Shown here piece after piece: positions 1 through 9,763 of a DNA stretch of 64,000 nucleotides; position 1 is the first letter of the stretch, and every line of letters starts with the position of its first letter. The stretch is from positions 1-64,000 of the forward strand of contig NZ_JACHIO010000008.1 in the NCBI RefSeq assembly GCF_014203225.1. The letters run 5' to 3'. The DNA is from Granulicella mallensis. Its GTDB lineage: Bacteria; Acidobacteriota; Terriglobia; Terriglobales; Acidobacteriaceae. The notes beneath the pieces were generated by a model, which searched no databases, had not been told where the DNA came from, and worked only from the letters and a program-made list of their open reading frames with translations. Position numbers and translations under genes: made by a program.

Positions 1-42
1 CAACACCTTGCGCCGAAGATCATCGCTATACGCTCGCGCCAT
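1..42 (-). CDS. IS630-type transposase, first 14 codons only
   Basis: Seen: an ATG at 42-40 on the minus strand opens a frame that runs off the left edge and reads MARAYSDDLRRKVL. An AGGAG lies directly upstream. Known: the pattern ARAYSxDLRxKV is the usual N-terminus of IS630-family transposases, just before their helix-turn-helix. Inferred: an insertion sequence ends in or just right of this point and most of it lies outside the window. I cannot place its terminal inverted repeat or TA target duplication with confidence. It is too short to tell whether the gene is intact. Confidence 0.6.
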   Translation of the reverse strand, partial: MARAYSDDLRRKVL

Positions 43-87
43 CTCCTAACAATCACCCAAACCCAAACAATTGAAAAGTATCTAGAT

Positions 88-381
88 CTATACCCCAAAG
101 TAAAATGGTCTAGGTTTGCTTGGATTGAAGAATCCAGCTCCGATTGCATAGTAGGCGAAGTTCCCCGCAAGTCCCATTTGAACGAAGGTTTAGCCTGATT
201 GGCCCTTTTTGAAATCGATTGGGCCATTCGGTGCGACTATGGAAATGAACGTACCATATCGCCTTCCGATATTTGAGTCTAATAATGTGCTGTAAGTAGT
301 TGCCATCAGCGCCCTTTGTTGCCGAATCACGCTGCCAAGCGTTGTCCCGTTTGGGAGAACGGTATTGCAGTTGATGGGTGT
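88..381 (-). pseudogene. Broken C-terminal cassette of an RHS/polymorphic-toxin-like protein
   Basis: Seen: a minus-strand frame runs from 381 to a TAG at 90-88 with one internal TAA at 192-190 and no proper start; a TGA lies a few codons upstream. The decoded text contains INCNTVLPNGTTLGSVIRQQ, then PNGPIDFKKG, the stop, and MGLAGNFAYYAIGAGFF. Known: RHS C-terminal tails of soil bacteria often carry a GN(F/I)xxG segment after a D-x-K motif, as in the polymorphic toxin type 44 group. The intact tail of the RHS fragment just upstream also has GNISFGVTCSFG. Inferred: this is a displaced, decayed second RHS tail, not an expressed gene. Confidence 0.5.
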
Positions 382-382
382 G

Positions 383-841
383 TTACTTGGGGCTCGGAGT
401 CGAATTCACGTCCGCAATATTCACATACTTGATTGACACGTTGTCGCTGTGGGACTGTTCTCCATTTATCTCATCTTTTGAGATAGTATTTCCTGCGCAA
501 GAGATCTCGAGATGAAGTGGATCTTGCCATTTTAAAGTAATGCAATCATGATCTGTTGAGAAAATGACCGAAGGCCCATGTAAAGCGTACCTAAGTTCAA
601 CGGGCGAAAAAATATGGTCTCCCATAACTACAAAGATCTCGTCATTATTGAGCGCGTCATTATCTGAGCGCTTTGCGACCATCGCAAACCTACCCGAGGA
701 AGATCGTTGGGTAGACAAAACACTGAAGTCGCCGTGGTCGAAATAACCATGAAAGAGCCCGTAAAGGGCGAATGCTAATACGATCACCGTTGTACAGGCA
801 GCGATTAGTCCCATTCCTAAGGTCTTGTTCACGAATGGCAT
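383..841 (-). CDS. Small membrane-anchored protein overlapping the RHS fragment
   Basis: A 152-residue protein I do not recognise. Seen: residues about 9-30 form one hydrophobic segment with the rest predicted outside the membrane; the tail is polar and contains the phrases FSTDHDCITLKW and SDNVSIKYVN. Its ATG lies inside the last codons of the RHS fragment, a 13-nt overlap, so the two are translationally linked. A small membrane protein directly after an RHS C-terminus would suit an immunity protein, but that is inferred only from position. A resemblance to small DUF5412-like proteins is possible and unproven. GC is lower than in the housekeeping genes. Confidence 0.5.
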   Translation of the reverse strand: MPFVNKTLGMGLIAACTTVIVLAFALYGLFHGYFDHGDFSVLSTQRSSSGRFAMVAKRSDNDALNNDEIFVVMGDHIFSPVELRYALHGPSVIFSTDHDCITLKWQDPLHLEISCAGNTISKDEINGEQSHSDNVSIKYVNIADVNSTPSPK

Positions 842-2298
842 CCGGCTGCCCTCATCGCTTGCCCTTGTCGAATCTGAGCGTTATCTGCCGGGGTGTCAAA
901 CCCCGTTTTCGGCGTCCCCCTGAAATCTGGCCTTCCAGCCAGAGTCTGGGCTAGGCCTGCCGCAAACTGGCAAAAGGCCGTTCCGAAAGAACAGGTGACC
1001 CCGAAGCTGATGTTCCCAGCAGCTACCGCATTCGGAAGCGGTCCGAAGATTGAGTGATTTTGGGAAAGGCTCTTATCGTCTTGTGGACCGCCCGTACGCA
1101 CAAGGGATGCATATCCAAGTAGCCCAAAAAGTGCGGATGCTTTGTTTGCACTGCTCATTCTCTTCCTTAATTGCGCCGGCCCCACTCCCGCTGATGCTAA
1201 CGCGCTGTTATAGCAGGGGTCTTTACTTGGGGCGCCGGTAGAAGGCAGAGGTCTTGCGCCTTGGATAAAGCCAGGAACTAATGAAGTAGTCAGAGAGAAG
1301 ACAGGAGTGCTAACGTGTACTTTCATGCAAAAGGTAGTGGCATCAGTCCCACATGGATTTACTGTAACAAGATTCGGGTCGAGAGCCCAACCTCCACCCG
1401 AACTGGTCTGCTCCTCGCCATCAAGTACAGTGAGACCAGATGGATCAACATTACTCAGCGGACTGTTCAACGCATATGCATATCTATTCAAGCTCTGGGG
1501 ATTGGAAAAATCATAGCTTCCCATGTATGGGTCGGAACTGAACATGCGTCCCTGGATCGAGGAGTATTGGCGGAAGGTAGCGTGTTCGCTGGAAGTTTCG
1601 GAGTCATGGTCGAGCATAGCGAAATGGGTTTCGTTGGTATCAGCCCCGCTTGAAGTCAGTGCATCGCCGAACGGCAGCGAGGTAAAAGCGCTTTCCACCG
1701 AGCCGTTAAAGCTCGTATGCAGTCGCACTGTGCCGAGCCAGTCCTGATGCACGAAGTGGATATTCCCATCGGAGGATGACCAGTAGGCTACGGGCTGCGA
1801 GCCAGCGTAATACTGTGCCTGGTCAAGGTTCGTACTGTTGTCCTGCCAATTCGTTGAACGCCTACCTGCGATATCAAAGCCGTAGCGCTCTGTTATTCCA
1901 TTGGCCATCACCTTCACACGATGATTCAGAGCGTCGTAGAAATATGTGGCTGTTGCCCCATTGTCGACGCTAATGACGTTGTTCTCGGCACCATACAGCA
2001 CATTAGCGTTCGGTGTGACCGTTATCGCCGTCGGCGCATTATCAGGCCGGGGAAGCGTTGCAGCGTTTCCACTTGAATCGTAAGCCGTAACAGAGAATGT
2101 GTGCGTGCCAGGAGATACATTCCCTATTGAGGTGGTAAAGGTCCAACCGCTATGCAGATAGGCGGAATTATTGTATGCCGCAGCTACATCCGGTCTCTCT
2201 CCACCGAGCGTTGCGTTGCCCAGAGGAACGCCATCGAGCGATACAACCACCGAGGCAACCGGAGCACCATCTTGTGTGTCGGCAGCCCAGCCAGCCAA
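829..2298 (-). CDS. N-terminally truncated RHS-core protein with Ig-like start
   Basis: Seen: 489 codons from a TTG, with CGGAGG about 10 nt upstream and an in-frame TGA 11 codons before the start. Residues about 1-75 form an Ig-like module (AGWAAD, DSSGNA). Next come a YD-repeat piece (YFYDALNHRVKV) and the RHS core (HQDWLGTVRLHTS, then QGRMFSSDPYMGSYD, LNRYAYALNSPLSNVDPSGL), followed by a tail of about 200 residues with a GNISFG segment. Known: complete RHS/YD proteins are usually well over 1,000 residues with a long repeat shell before the core. Here almost all of the shell is missing, so this is a fragment or a fusion of an Ig module to an RHS end. No signal peptide is visible; function is doubtful. 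Confidence 0.7.
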   Translation of the reverse strand: MAGWAADTQDGAPVASVVVSLDGVPLGNATLGGERPDVAAAYNNSAYLHSGWTFTTSIGNVSPGTHTFSVTAYDSSGNAATLPRPDNAPTAITVTPNANVLYGAENNVISVDNGATATYFYDALNHRVKVMANGITERYGFDIAGRRSTNWQDNSTNLDQAQYYAGSQPVAYWSSSDGNIHFVHQDWLGTVRLHTSFNGSVESAFTSLPFGDALTSSGADTNETHFAMLDHDSETSSEHATFRQYSSIQGRMFSSDPYMGSYDFSNPQSLNRYAYALNSPLSNVDPSGLTVLDGEEQTSSGGGWALDPNLVTVNPCGTDATTFCMKVHVSTPVFSLTTSLVPGFIQGARPLPSTGAPSKDPCYNSALASAGVGPAQLRKRMSSANKASALFGLLGYASLVRTGGPQDDKSLSQNHSIFGPLPNAVAAGNISFGVTCSFGTAFCQFAAGLAQTLAGRPDFRGTPKTGFDTPADNAQIRQGQAMRAAGCHS

Positions 2299-2844
2299 GA
2301 TACGAAAGCCTCCGATAACAAGAGAAGGTCACAAAATGGAAGTTTCTTGTCTATTAATAGCGACAAGATCCTTTGGTATGTCACTCATCCTACAACCCAC
2401 ATCTCAAAAGCGAGATGTGGGGCACCCTTTTTGCTTCCGATTCAGACCTGGGCCACCCGCCTAGGGGCCTTATATCTGTTTCGTATATGCAACACAGGAC
2501 TAAAACCGGCACGTGCAACACGTGAAGATTTTAAACGTTAGCATCCATATGTAACTGCCAAGTCTAACTACGTAACAGCACGCGTAATCTACGAAGACAT
2601 GGATATAGTATTTTTTATCAACAGTATTAACGATTACGTGTAGAGCGCCTTTATTCGCCTGTCGATAGGCATAGCAACGGCCAGCCGTGATCTCTCTATC
2701 AGCTAAAGGTAGGTCGCTGATGCTAGGTATAGGAAAAGGTTGACGTACATCTCAAATGCATGAGAGTCTCGGCCTTAGCTGTTTCCGCCATAAATTGATT
2801 GCCTCATGTATGAATCCAGCAAATTAATGTAAGGACCTAGCATC
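2299..2844. other. AT-rich gene-free stretch with one repeat hairpin
   Basis: No convincing gene on either strand. The only clear structure is the hairpin at 2396-2421. The DNA is poorer in GC than the flanking genes, fitting the worn edge of an acquired region. An AAGGA some 12 nt before 2845 probably serves the next gene. Confidence 0.5.
2396..2432 (+). repeat. Palindromic repeat, terminator-like
   Basis: Perfect 10-bp stem: CCCACATCTC at 2396-2405 pairs with GAGATGTGGG at 2412-2421 around a 6-nt loop, followed by GCACCC and five T residues. No plus-strand gene ends just before it, so it is more likely one of the short interspersed palindromes of this genome than a dedicated terminator. 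Confidence 0.5.
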
Positions 2845-3786
2845 ATGCAGAACCTTGTCCTAAAGCAGGATTGCCGCAGATTTTTTTCGCTCCTCGCAAT
2901 CACATGGGCGACTCTTGTCGCTCCGACCATGAGCGCCCAGGTAAGCGCAGCGCCACATACAGCTCTTAGTTCAGCTAGAACTTTGTCGGATGCTAAGACG
3001 GTCTCATTTGACGCGGTTTCGATCCGGCCGAGTGAGCACGATGGCCCAGATGAAGGTGGGGGCGGGGTGACGTCCTATGGATACACCGCAACTGGGATAG
3101 CGTTGCGGACGGTCATCATGTACGCCTACTATCCGCATCCGTACGGATATTGGAGAGATCGGCTTTTGAGTGTGCCGCCATGGATGGCGAAGGCTCGGTA
3201 TGACATTAAGGCTAAGGTGGATGATGCCACTGAGAAGGAGTGGAAGGGCCTGTCCACTGCGCAACGGCGAGAGAGAGTAAAACCTATGTTGCGAGCAATG
3301 TTAGAAGACCGCTGCAAGCTCGCGCTGCATAGCACCACAACCGAAGCTCCAATCTATGCGCTGATGGTTGGCAGGCATGGGCCGAAACTAAAGATATCGA
3401 ATCCTGGTGAGCTGCTTCCTGTAGGCCGTGTCAAGTTGCAGCTTGCTGCAACTGGGGAGGGACCCGGGGTAATCGTTCCATTTATCCCTGGCGAAAAGCA
3501 ACAGGACCTCTTTTTCGGAACACCGATGGCGTCGTTGGCAGCGTTTATGTCGAACTTTTCTGACCGTCCTGTTTTGGATAGAACCGGCCTCACCGGTCAG
3601 TACGACTTTGTACTGTCGAAGCGGGAAAATTCGCCTCCTCCGACGGAGCATTCGAATGTATCGGCCAGTGATCCGGACCCCGCAAGTATTTTCGATGTGG
3701 AGGGGCTTGGCTTGGTGTTGAAACCCGCAAAGGGCTTGGCGGAAACGCTGGTGATCGATCACATCGAGCAGCCTTCAGAGAATTAG
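2845..3786 (+). CDS. TIGR03435 family secreted protein
   Basis: A 313-residue protein of the TIGR03435 family, expanded in soil acidobacteria and of unknown function. Seen: an N-terminal signal-like segment (residues about 10-32), then the typical opening VSFDAVSIRPSE, a middle block with YDIKAKVDDAT and MLEDRCKLALHSTTTEAPIY, and the closing VLDRTGLTGQYDF and ETLVIDHIEQPSEN. These match the family in order and length. AAGGA lies 12 nt before the ATG. It is a single gene bounded on the right by a hairpin. Copies often occur near peptidase or regulatory genes, but none is adjacent here, so no partner can be named. Confidence 0.85.
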   Translation: MQNLVLKQDCRRFFSLLAITWATLVAPTMSAQVSAAPHTALSSARTLSDAKTVSFDAVSIRPSEHDGPDEGGGGVTSYGYTATGIALRTVIMYAYYPHPYGYWRDRLLSVPPWMAKARYDIKAKVDDATEKEWKGLSTAQRRERVKPMLRAMLEDRCKLALHSTTTEAPIYALMVGRHGPKLKISNPGELLPVGRVKLQLAATGEGPGVIVPFIPGEKQQDLFFGTPMASLAAFMSNFSDRPVLDRTGLTGQYDFVLSKRENSPPPTEHSNVSASDPDPASIFDVEGLGLVLKPAKGLAETLVIDHIEQPSEN

Positions 3787-3807
3787 CGGTCAAACGATCG
3801 GAAATGA

Positions 3808-3840
3808 GAGCCACTTGCAAGATTGATTTGCAAGTGGCTC
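3808..3840. terminator. 13-bp hairpin after the TIGR03435 gene
   Basis: GAGCCACTTGCAA at 3808-3820 pairs perfectly with 3828-3840 around a 7-nt loop, 22 nt after the stop codon. There is no T-run on its right side. Position and stem strength suggest a terminator at this convergent junction. Confidence 0.6.
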
Positions 3841-4029
3841 ATAAGAGATTGGGCAACAAATACGCGCTGTCCAACCAGGAGTGCCCGTTACAGGCATCTC
3901 CTCGGAAACGTCACTCGATATTTTGAACTCGGATGTCAATTATTTACGCAACGCCACAACTGGAAACAGAGGAATAAAGAACCCCGCTCCCTCTCACTCA
4001 GATGTTTCCGCGTACGTGTGGGCTATCCA

Positions 4030-4190
4030 CCGATAGATCGCCCTTTCAGGACTCATCTTCTTGTTGGGCATTGTTATCCGGGGTTTTACCCTGGGCTATG
4101 ATGGCATCGCCTCTGCGGGGCTTAGTTTTGTGCCAAGTCTCCAAGGCGCATGTCATCCAACTGCAGGCGTCGCGTGATTGGATGACATGC
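4030..4190. repeat. Degenerate dispersed repeat plus 13-bp palindrome
   Basis: Within the gene-free stretch 3841-4217. Positions about 4030-4130 carry GATAGATCGCCCTTTCAGG, then ACCCTGGGCTATGATGG and GCGGGGCTTA, a degenerate copy of the element at 28795-28960. Directly after it GCATGTCATCCAA (4148-4160) pairs perfectly with TTGGATGACATGC (4178-4190). A half-copy, TTTGATGACATGCCCTA, occurs at about 34564-34580. No gene is seen here. Confidence 0.55.
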
Positions 4191-4217
4191 CCTACAGAAG
4201 TAGGCTGGGACCAGGTT

Positions 4218-5069
4218 TCACCGTGCTTCGACGTGCTCAGCGTTTTCGACGCGGGCTACCTGCGGGGTCACCATGTTGCTGGTATCCTTCATCGCGGCGA
4301 TCGCCTCGTCGTAGCGTCCGCGCAGGGAGTTTGCGCGGATCTCTGCCATCTCTTCCAGCATCTTCATGCCGTCCTTGAGATAGCTGATGCGGCTGCGCTC
4401 GTCGTGGCCCCAGGTTACGGGGACCTCCGAGATTCTGTACTTCAGCCTTTGAGCAATAAATAAGATCTCTGGATCGAAGCCCCAGCGTTCGATCGTCTGC
4501 AGACGGAAGATCGTCTGCGCGGCCTCGCGCTTGAAGGCCTTGAAGCCGCACTGCGTATCCTTGAACGGCAAGCCAATCGCCAGCCTCGTCACCGCGTTGA
4601 AGCAGCGTCCGAAGAACCGGCGATACAAGGGCTGATGCACCGTCTGTTTCTGCTTGTCGAGCCAGCGCGAGCCAATGGCTACATCCGCGCCCGCGTCGAG
4701 AGCCGCAAATAGCCGCTCCGCCTCTTCTATCGGTGAAGAGAGGTCGGCATCGGTAAACATCACGATGTCACCCGCGGCCTGGAGCAATCCATTGCGCACC
4801 GAGTAGCCCTTGCCGCGATTGCCCGGATTCTTTACCAGGTGCAGCCGGGAGTGCGTCTCCATCCAATGCTGCACGATCGCTACCGTCTCGTCGGTCGAGC
4901 CATCGTCGACGACCAGCACTTCGGCATCCCATCCGAGTTTCTGCACGCAACTCATCACGCGCTCGAGTGTGCCCTCGATGCGCGCGTGCTCGTTAAAAGC
5001 CGGGATGATGATGCTCAAAGCTGGATGCGCCACGTTGTCTCTCTGTCCTTCTTCGCCTGTCGGCTCCAT
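4218..5069 (-). CDS. Polyprenyl/dolichyl-phosphate sugar transferase, GT2 family
   Basis: A family 2 glycosyltransferase of the dolichyl-phosphate glucose/mannose synthase type, expected to move a sugar from a nucleotide donor onto a polyprenyl phosphate at the inner face of the membrane. Seen (283 residues from the chosen start): SIIIPAFNE (about 19-27), VVDDGSTDET (53-62), NRGKGYSVRNG (84-94), the metal-binding DAD in MFTDADLSSP (about 107-109), and QCGFKAFKREAA. The frame stays open up to 5126, but the ATG at 5069 is preferred: GGGAAAGAG lies upstream and the conserved domain begins soon after. No C-terminal membrane anchor is seen. The lipid acceptor and the sugar cannot be read from sequence. 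Confidence 0.82.
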   Translation of the reverse strand: MEPTGEEGQRDNVAHPALSIIIPAFNEHARIEGTLERVMSCVQKLGWDAEVLVVDDGSTDETVAIVQHWMETHSRLHLVKNPGNRGKGYSVRNGLLQAAGDIVMFTDADLSSPIEEAERLFAALDAGADVAIGSRWLDKQKQTVHQPLYRRFFGRCFNAVTRLAIGLPFKDTQCGFKAFKREAAQTIFRLQTIERWGFDPEILFIAQRLKYRISEVPVTWGHDERSRISYLKDGMKMLEEMAEIRANSLRGRYDEAIAAMKDTSNMVTPQVARVENAEHVEAR

Positions 5070-5252
5070 TCGTGCTCTTTCCCAAGCCAGCAGCGGAGGA
5101 GACGCCGGAAATACGCGCCCAATCATACGCTATCCATTTGACGCTTTGATATCTCTATCGCTCCAAAATTATCGCAGCCATCAGGCCTTTTGTGCACTTC
5201 GGCTCGGTTATTCCCTATCTCCCTCCTTTCGCGCCCTGCTACACTCCACCTC

Positions 5253-6308
5253 ATGCCGGAAGATTTTCCTCAACAGCCGCCGCCATCCGCTCCTTACACC
5301 CCTGGAAGCTATGCCCCGCCAGCAGGCCAGCCGGGCGACCCCGCTTTCTATGGACGCGCGGCCTATGGAGCTCCTCCACCGTATGGACGTCCTCCCGCTC
5401 TGCGCCGGTCCGGCTGGTTCTGGGTCGCACTGCTCGGGGGCATCGCAGCGGTCGTCATCATCGCGATCTGCGTTACTGTTGCGTCCCTGGCGAAATCCCT
5501 CGGCAGCGATTCCGACAGCGCCTCGAGCCTCGATTCCGACTCGATTGCGGTCATCGACGTCTCCGGCGTGATCCTCGACGCCGATAAGGTCGACAAGCAG
5601 CTCCAGAAGTTTGGGGACGACGACAACGTAAAGGCCATCATCCTGCATATCGACTCGCCCGGCGGCGGAGCGGCGGCCTCGCAGGAGATCTACCATGAGG
5701 TCCTGCGCATCCGGCAGGAGAAGCACAAGAAGATCGTCGCCTCCATCGAGAGCGTCGGCGCCTCCGGTGCGTACTATATTGCCTCTGCCTGCGACAAGAT
5801 CTATGCCAACCCGGCTTCGGTCGTCGGCTCCGTCGGCGTCATTATGGAGTGGACCAACTACGGTGATCTGCTGCGCTGGGCCAAGATGAAGAACGTCGTC
5901 ATCCATGCCGGCGAGCTCAAGGACGCCGGCGATCCGACCCGCGACCTTACCCCCAAGGAAGAGGCTTACTTCCAATCGCTGGTCGACAATATGTACGGCC
6001 AGTTCATCCATGACGTCGCCATCGGCCGCCATGTAGGCGATGACAAGATCAAGCCGCTGGCCACCGGCCAGGTCTGGACCGGCGAACAGGCGCTTCCCCT
6101 CGGGCTGATCGACGCCCAGGGCGGATTCCGGATTGCCCTCATCGATACGGCTCGTTCGGTGGGCATTAAGGATGAACCGCATATCGTCCGCCCCGCAAAA
6201 GAAAAGCATGGGCTGGCGGCTCTACTGAGCGACGGCACGGACGAGATCTTCCCAAATCCGTCGAAACTGCTCGATCGCGCTCCCGGTTTTTACTTTCTTT
6301 GGAAGTGA
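5253..6308 (+). CDS. sppA: Signal peptide peptidase SppA, short single-domain form
   Basis: Membrane serine protease of family S49 that degrades leftover signal peptides. Seen, numbering from the ATG at 5253: residues 1-50 form a cytoplasmic tail rich in Pro, Gly and Tyr; 54-80 form one membrane helix; the S49 domain follows with IDSPGGGA (133-140), the nucleophile Ser171 in SVGASGAYYIA, and the general base Lys223 in GELKDAGDPTR. The Ser-Lys spacing of 52 equals that of the Bacillus enzyme. The frame is open from 5190, but the ATG at 5253 follows a TACACT hexamer (5240-5245) by 7 nt, suggesting a leaderless transcript. The HU-type gene follows after 65 nt. Confidence 0.9.
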   Translation: MPEDFPQQPPPSAPYTPGSYAPPAGQPGDPAFYGRAAYGAPPPYGRPPALRRSGWFWVALLGGIAAVVIIAICVTVASLAKSLGSDSDSASSLDSDSIAVIDVSGVILDADKVDKQLQKFGDDDNVKAIILHIDSPGGGAAASQEIYHEVLRIRQEKHKKIVASIESVGASGAYYIASACDKIYANPASVVGSVGVIMEWTNYGDLLRWAKMKNVVIHAGELKDAGDPTRDLTPKEEAYFQSLVDNMYGQFIHDVAIGRHVGDDKIKPLATGQVWTGEQALPLGLIDAQGGFRIALIDTARSVGIKDEPHIVRPAKEKHGLAALLSDGTDEIFPNPSKLLDRAPGFYFLWK

Positions 6309-6373
6309 TGGCATAAACTGAAACCGTCGGCGGGTTTCTGCCAGCCGGCACTTTCATTCCCGGAGTCCTTGCC

Positions 6374-6727
6374 ATGACCAAAGCCGAACTCGTCGACCAC
6401 GTCATAGCCCTCGGCGATCTGACCCGCCGCGATGGCGAGGTTATCGTCGATACACTCTTCGACTCGATTATTGGAGCCGTCAAATCGGGCGACAAGGTTG
6501 AAGTCCGCGGTTTTGGAAGCTTCCGGACGCGCCAGCGCAAGCCGCGCACCGGACGCAATCCGAAGACCGGGGCCTCTGTCTCGGTCCCCGCCAAGCGCGT
6601 CCCTTACTTCAAGCCGAGCAAGGACCTGCGCGACCTGATCAATCCAGGAGAGACGAAACCTGTCAGGGCTGCAAAGGCTCAGGAGCCTCACCAGCCTATC
6701 GATCCCCACCATCCGCCCGCAATGTAG
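6374..6727 (+). CDS. HU/IHF family DNA-binding protein
   Basis: Small nucleoid protein that bends DNA as a dimer. Seen: 117 residues with the complete HU fold, MTKAELVDHV at the start, VEVRGFGSFRTRQRKPRTGR in the body, NPKTG and the beta-arm ending VPYFKPSKDLRDL. The last 25 residues (KPVRAAKAQEPHQPIDPHH and on) form a loose tail beyond the usual 90-95 residues. It lies 65 nt after sppA on the same strand and may be co-transcribed. Whether it acts as HU or as one IHF subunit cannot be decided from sequence. Confidence 0.9.
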   Translation: MTKAELVDHVIALGDLTRRDGEVIVDTLFDSIIGAVKSGDKVEVRGFGSFRTRQRKPRTGRNPKTGASVSVPAKRVPYFKPSKDLRDLINPGETKPVRAAKAQEPHQPIDPHHPPAM

Positions 6728-6872
6728 TTGCGTTGCGCGGCCAGGATCATGAGCGGGCGGCGAAAGTACGTGGAGCCGTGCGTTTAAAGTAAGCGGTAAC
6801 GCTCAAATTTTCCAGGCAGCACCATCACTCCTCATCACAGTAGGGCAAGCCCTTTGCTATTCTGTCAGCCCC

Positions 6873-8840
<1,968 letters not shown>

Positions 8841-8870
8841 CCAGCCCTTCTCTTGACGTTTGGGTGGCAC

Positions 8871-8929
8871 TAGAAGCAGATTCCCCTTCGGGAATGACAA
8901 CAAGAAAAGCAAGAGCAAAGGCAAGGGCT
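8871..8929 (+). repeat. Dispersed repeat C, copy 1
   Basis: Contains GCAGATTCC, CTTCGGGAATGACAACAAG and AAAAGCAAG, and recurs almost unchanged at 25581-25628. Both copies sit just before a start codon. The inner AGATTCCCCTTCGGGAAT part is partly self-complementary. An upstream in-frame ATG at 8864 would read through this repeat, which argues against using it as the start of the ABC gene. Confidence 0.7.
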
Positions 8930-8950
8930 TTGCCGTACACTCGAACCCAT

Positions 8951-9763
8951 ATGCCCCCCGCGATCGCCGCCCACTCCCTTACTCGCAGCTTCGACGGAGG
9001 ATTCACCGCCGTCGACCGCATCGATCTGGCCGTTGAGCCAGGACAGTTCTTCGGCTTCCTCGGACCCAACGGCGCGGGCAAGTCGACCACCATCAAGATG
9101 CTTACGGGACTGCTGGCGCCGACCTCTGGCAGCATTCAGATCCTGGGCGAAGACATGCTGAACAATCCGGTCGAGGTTAAACGCCACATCGGCGTCGTGC
9201 CCGAAGGCATGGCGCTCTTCGGCAAGCTCACCGCAACCGAGTACCTGCACTTCGTCGGCCGTATGTACGGGCTCGACAAGCAGGTAACGCAGCAGCGGAC
9301 CGCCGAGTTGCTGGAGTTCATGGGGCTGGCCAACGAGCAGAAGAAGCTCCTCACCGACTACTCGCATGGCATGGGTAAGAAGCTCGCCCTGGCCGCCGCC
9401 GTCATTCATGGCCCCAAGGTGCTGTTCCTGGACGAACCCTTCGAGGGCGTCGACGCCATCGCCGCGGGGACGCTGAAGAGCATGCTGCAGGGCATGATCG
9501 CACGGGGCGCGACGATCTTCCTTACCTCGCATGTGCTGGAGATCGTCGAGCGGCTCTGCTCGCACATCGCCATCATCGATAAAGGCCATATCGTCGCCAA
9601 AGGCTCGCTGGATGAGTTGCGTGCCGGCGTTCAGGCGCGCCTGGCGCATGGTGAAGTCGCCGATCCCAATGCCAAGCTCACGCTCGAACAGATCTTTATC
9701 AATGTAGTCGGCGGCGAATCGGGCGCCACTCATCCCGAGCAGGAGCTGCAATGGCTGGGGTAG
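8951..9763 (+). CDS. ABC transporter ATP-binding protein
   Basis: Cytoplasmic ATPase of a two-gene ABC-2 type exporter. Seen, 270 residues from the ATG at 8951: Walker A GPNGAGKST (38-46), signature region DYSHGMGKKLALA, Walker B VLFLDEPFEGVD, and the switch histidine in LTSHVLE. The signature departs from the classical LSGGQ, as is common in ABC-2 exporters. The frame is open from 8864, but those codons lie in dispersed repeat C; the chosen ATG follows TACACT (8936-8941) by 9 nt, a leaderless arrangement. Its stop overlaps the permease start by 13 nt, so the two are coupled. Substrate unknown. Confidence 0.9.
   Translation: MPPAIAAHSLTRSFDGGFTAVDRIDLAVEPGQFFGFLGPNGAGKSTTIKMLTGLLAPTSGSIQILGEDMLNNPVEVKRHIGVVPEGMALFGKLTATEYLHFVGRMYGLDKQVTQQRTAELLEFMGLANEQKKLLTDYSHGMGKKLALAAAVIHGPKVLFLDEPFEGVDAIAAGTLKSMLQGMIARGATIFLTSHVLEIVERLCSHIAIIDKGHIVAKGSLDELRAGVQARLAHGEVADPNAKLTLEQIFINVVGGESGATHPEQELQWLG

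Noticed and set aside
3823-4463. Plus-strand frames between the TIGR03435 and glycosyltransferase genes
   Set aside because: They run through repeat B and antisense into the glycosyltransferase; no domain is visible.
5208-6209. Minus-strand frame of 333 codons opposite sppA
   Set aside because: Shadow of SppA; no ribosome site and no recognisable domain.
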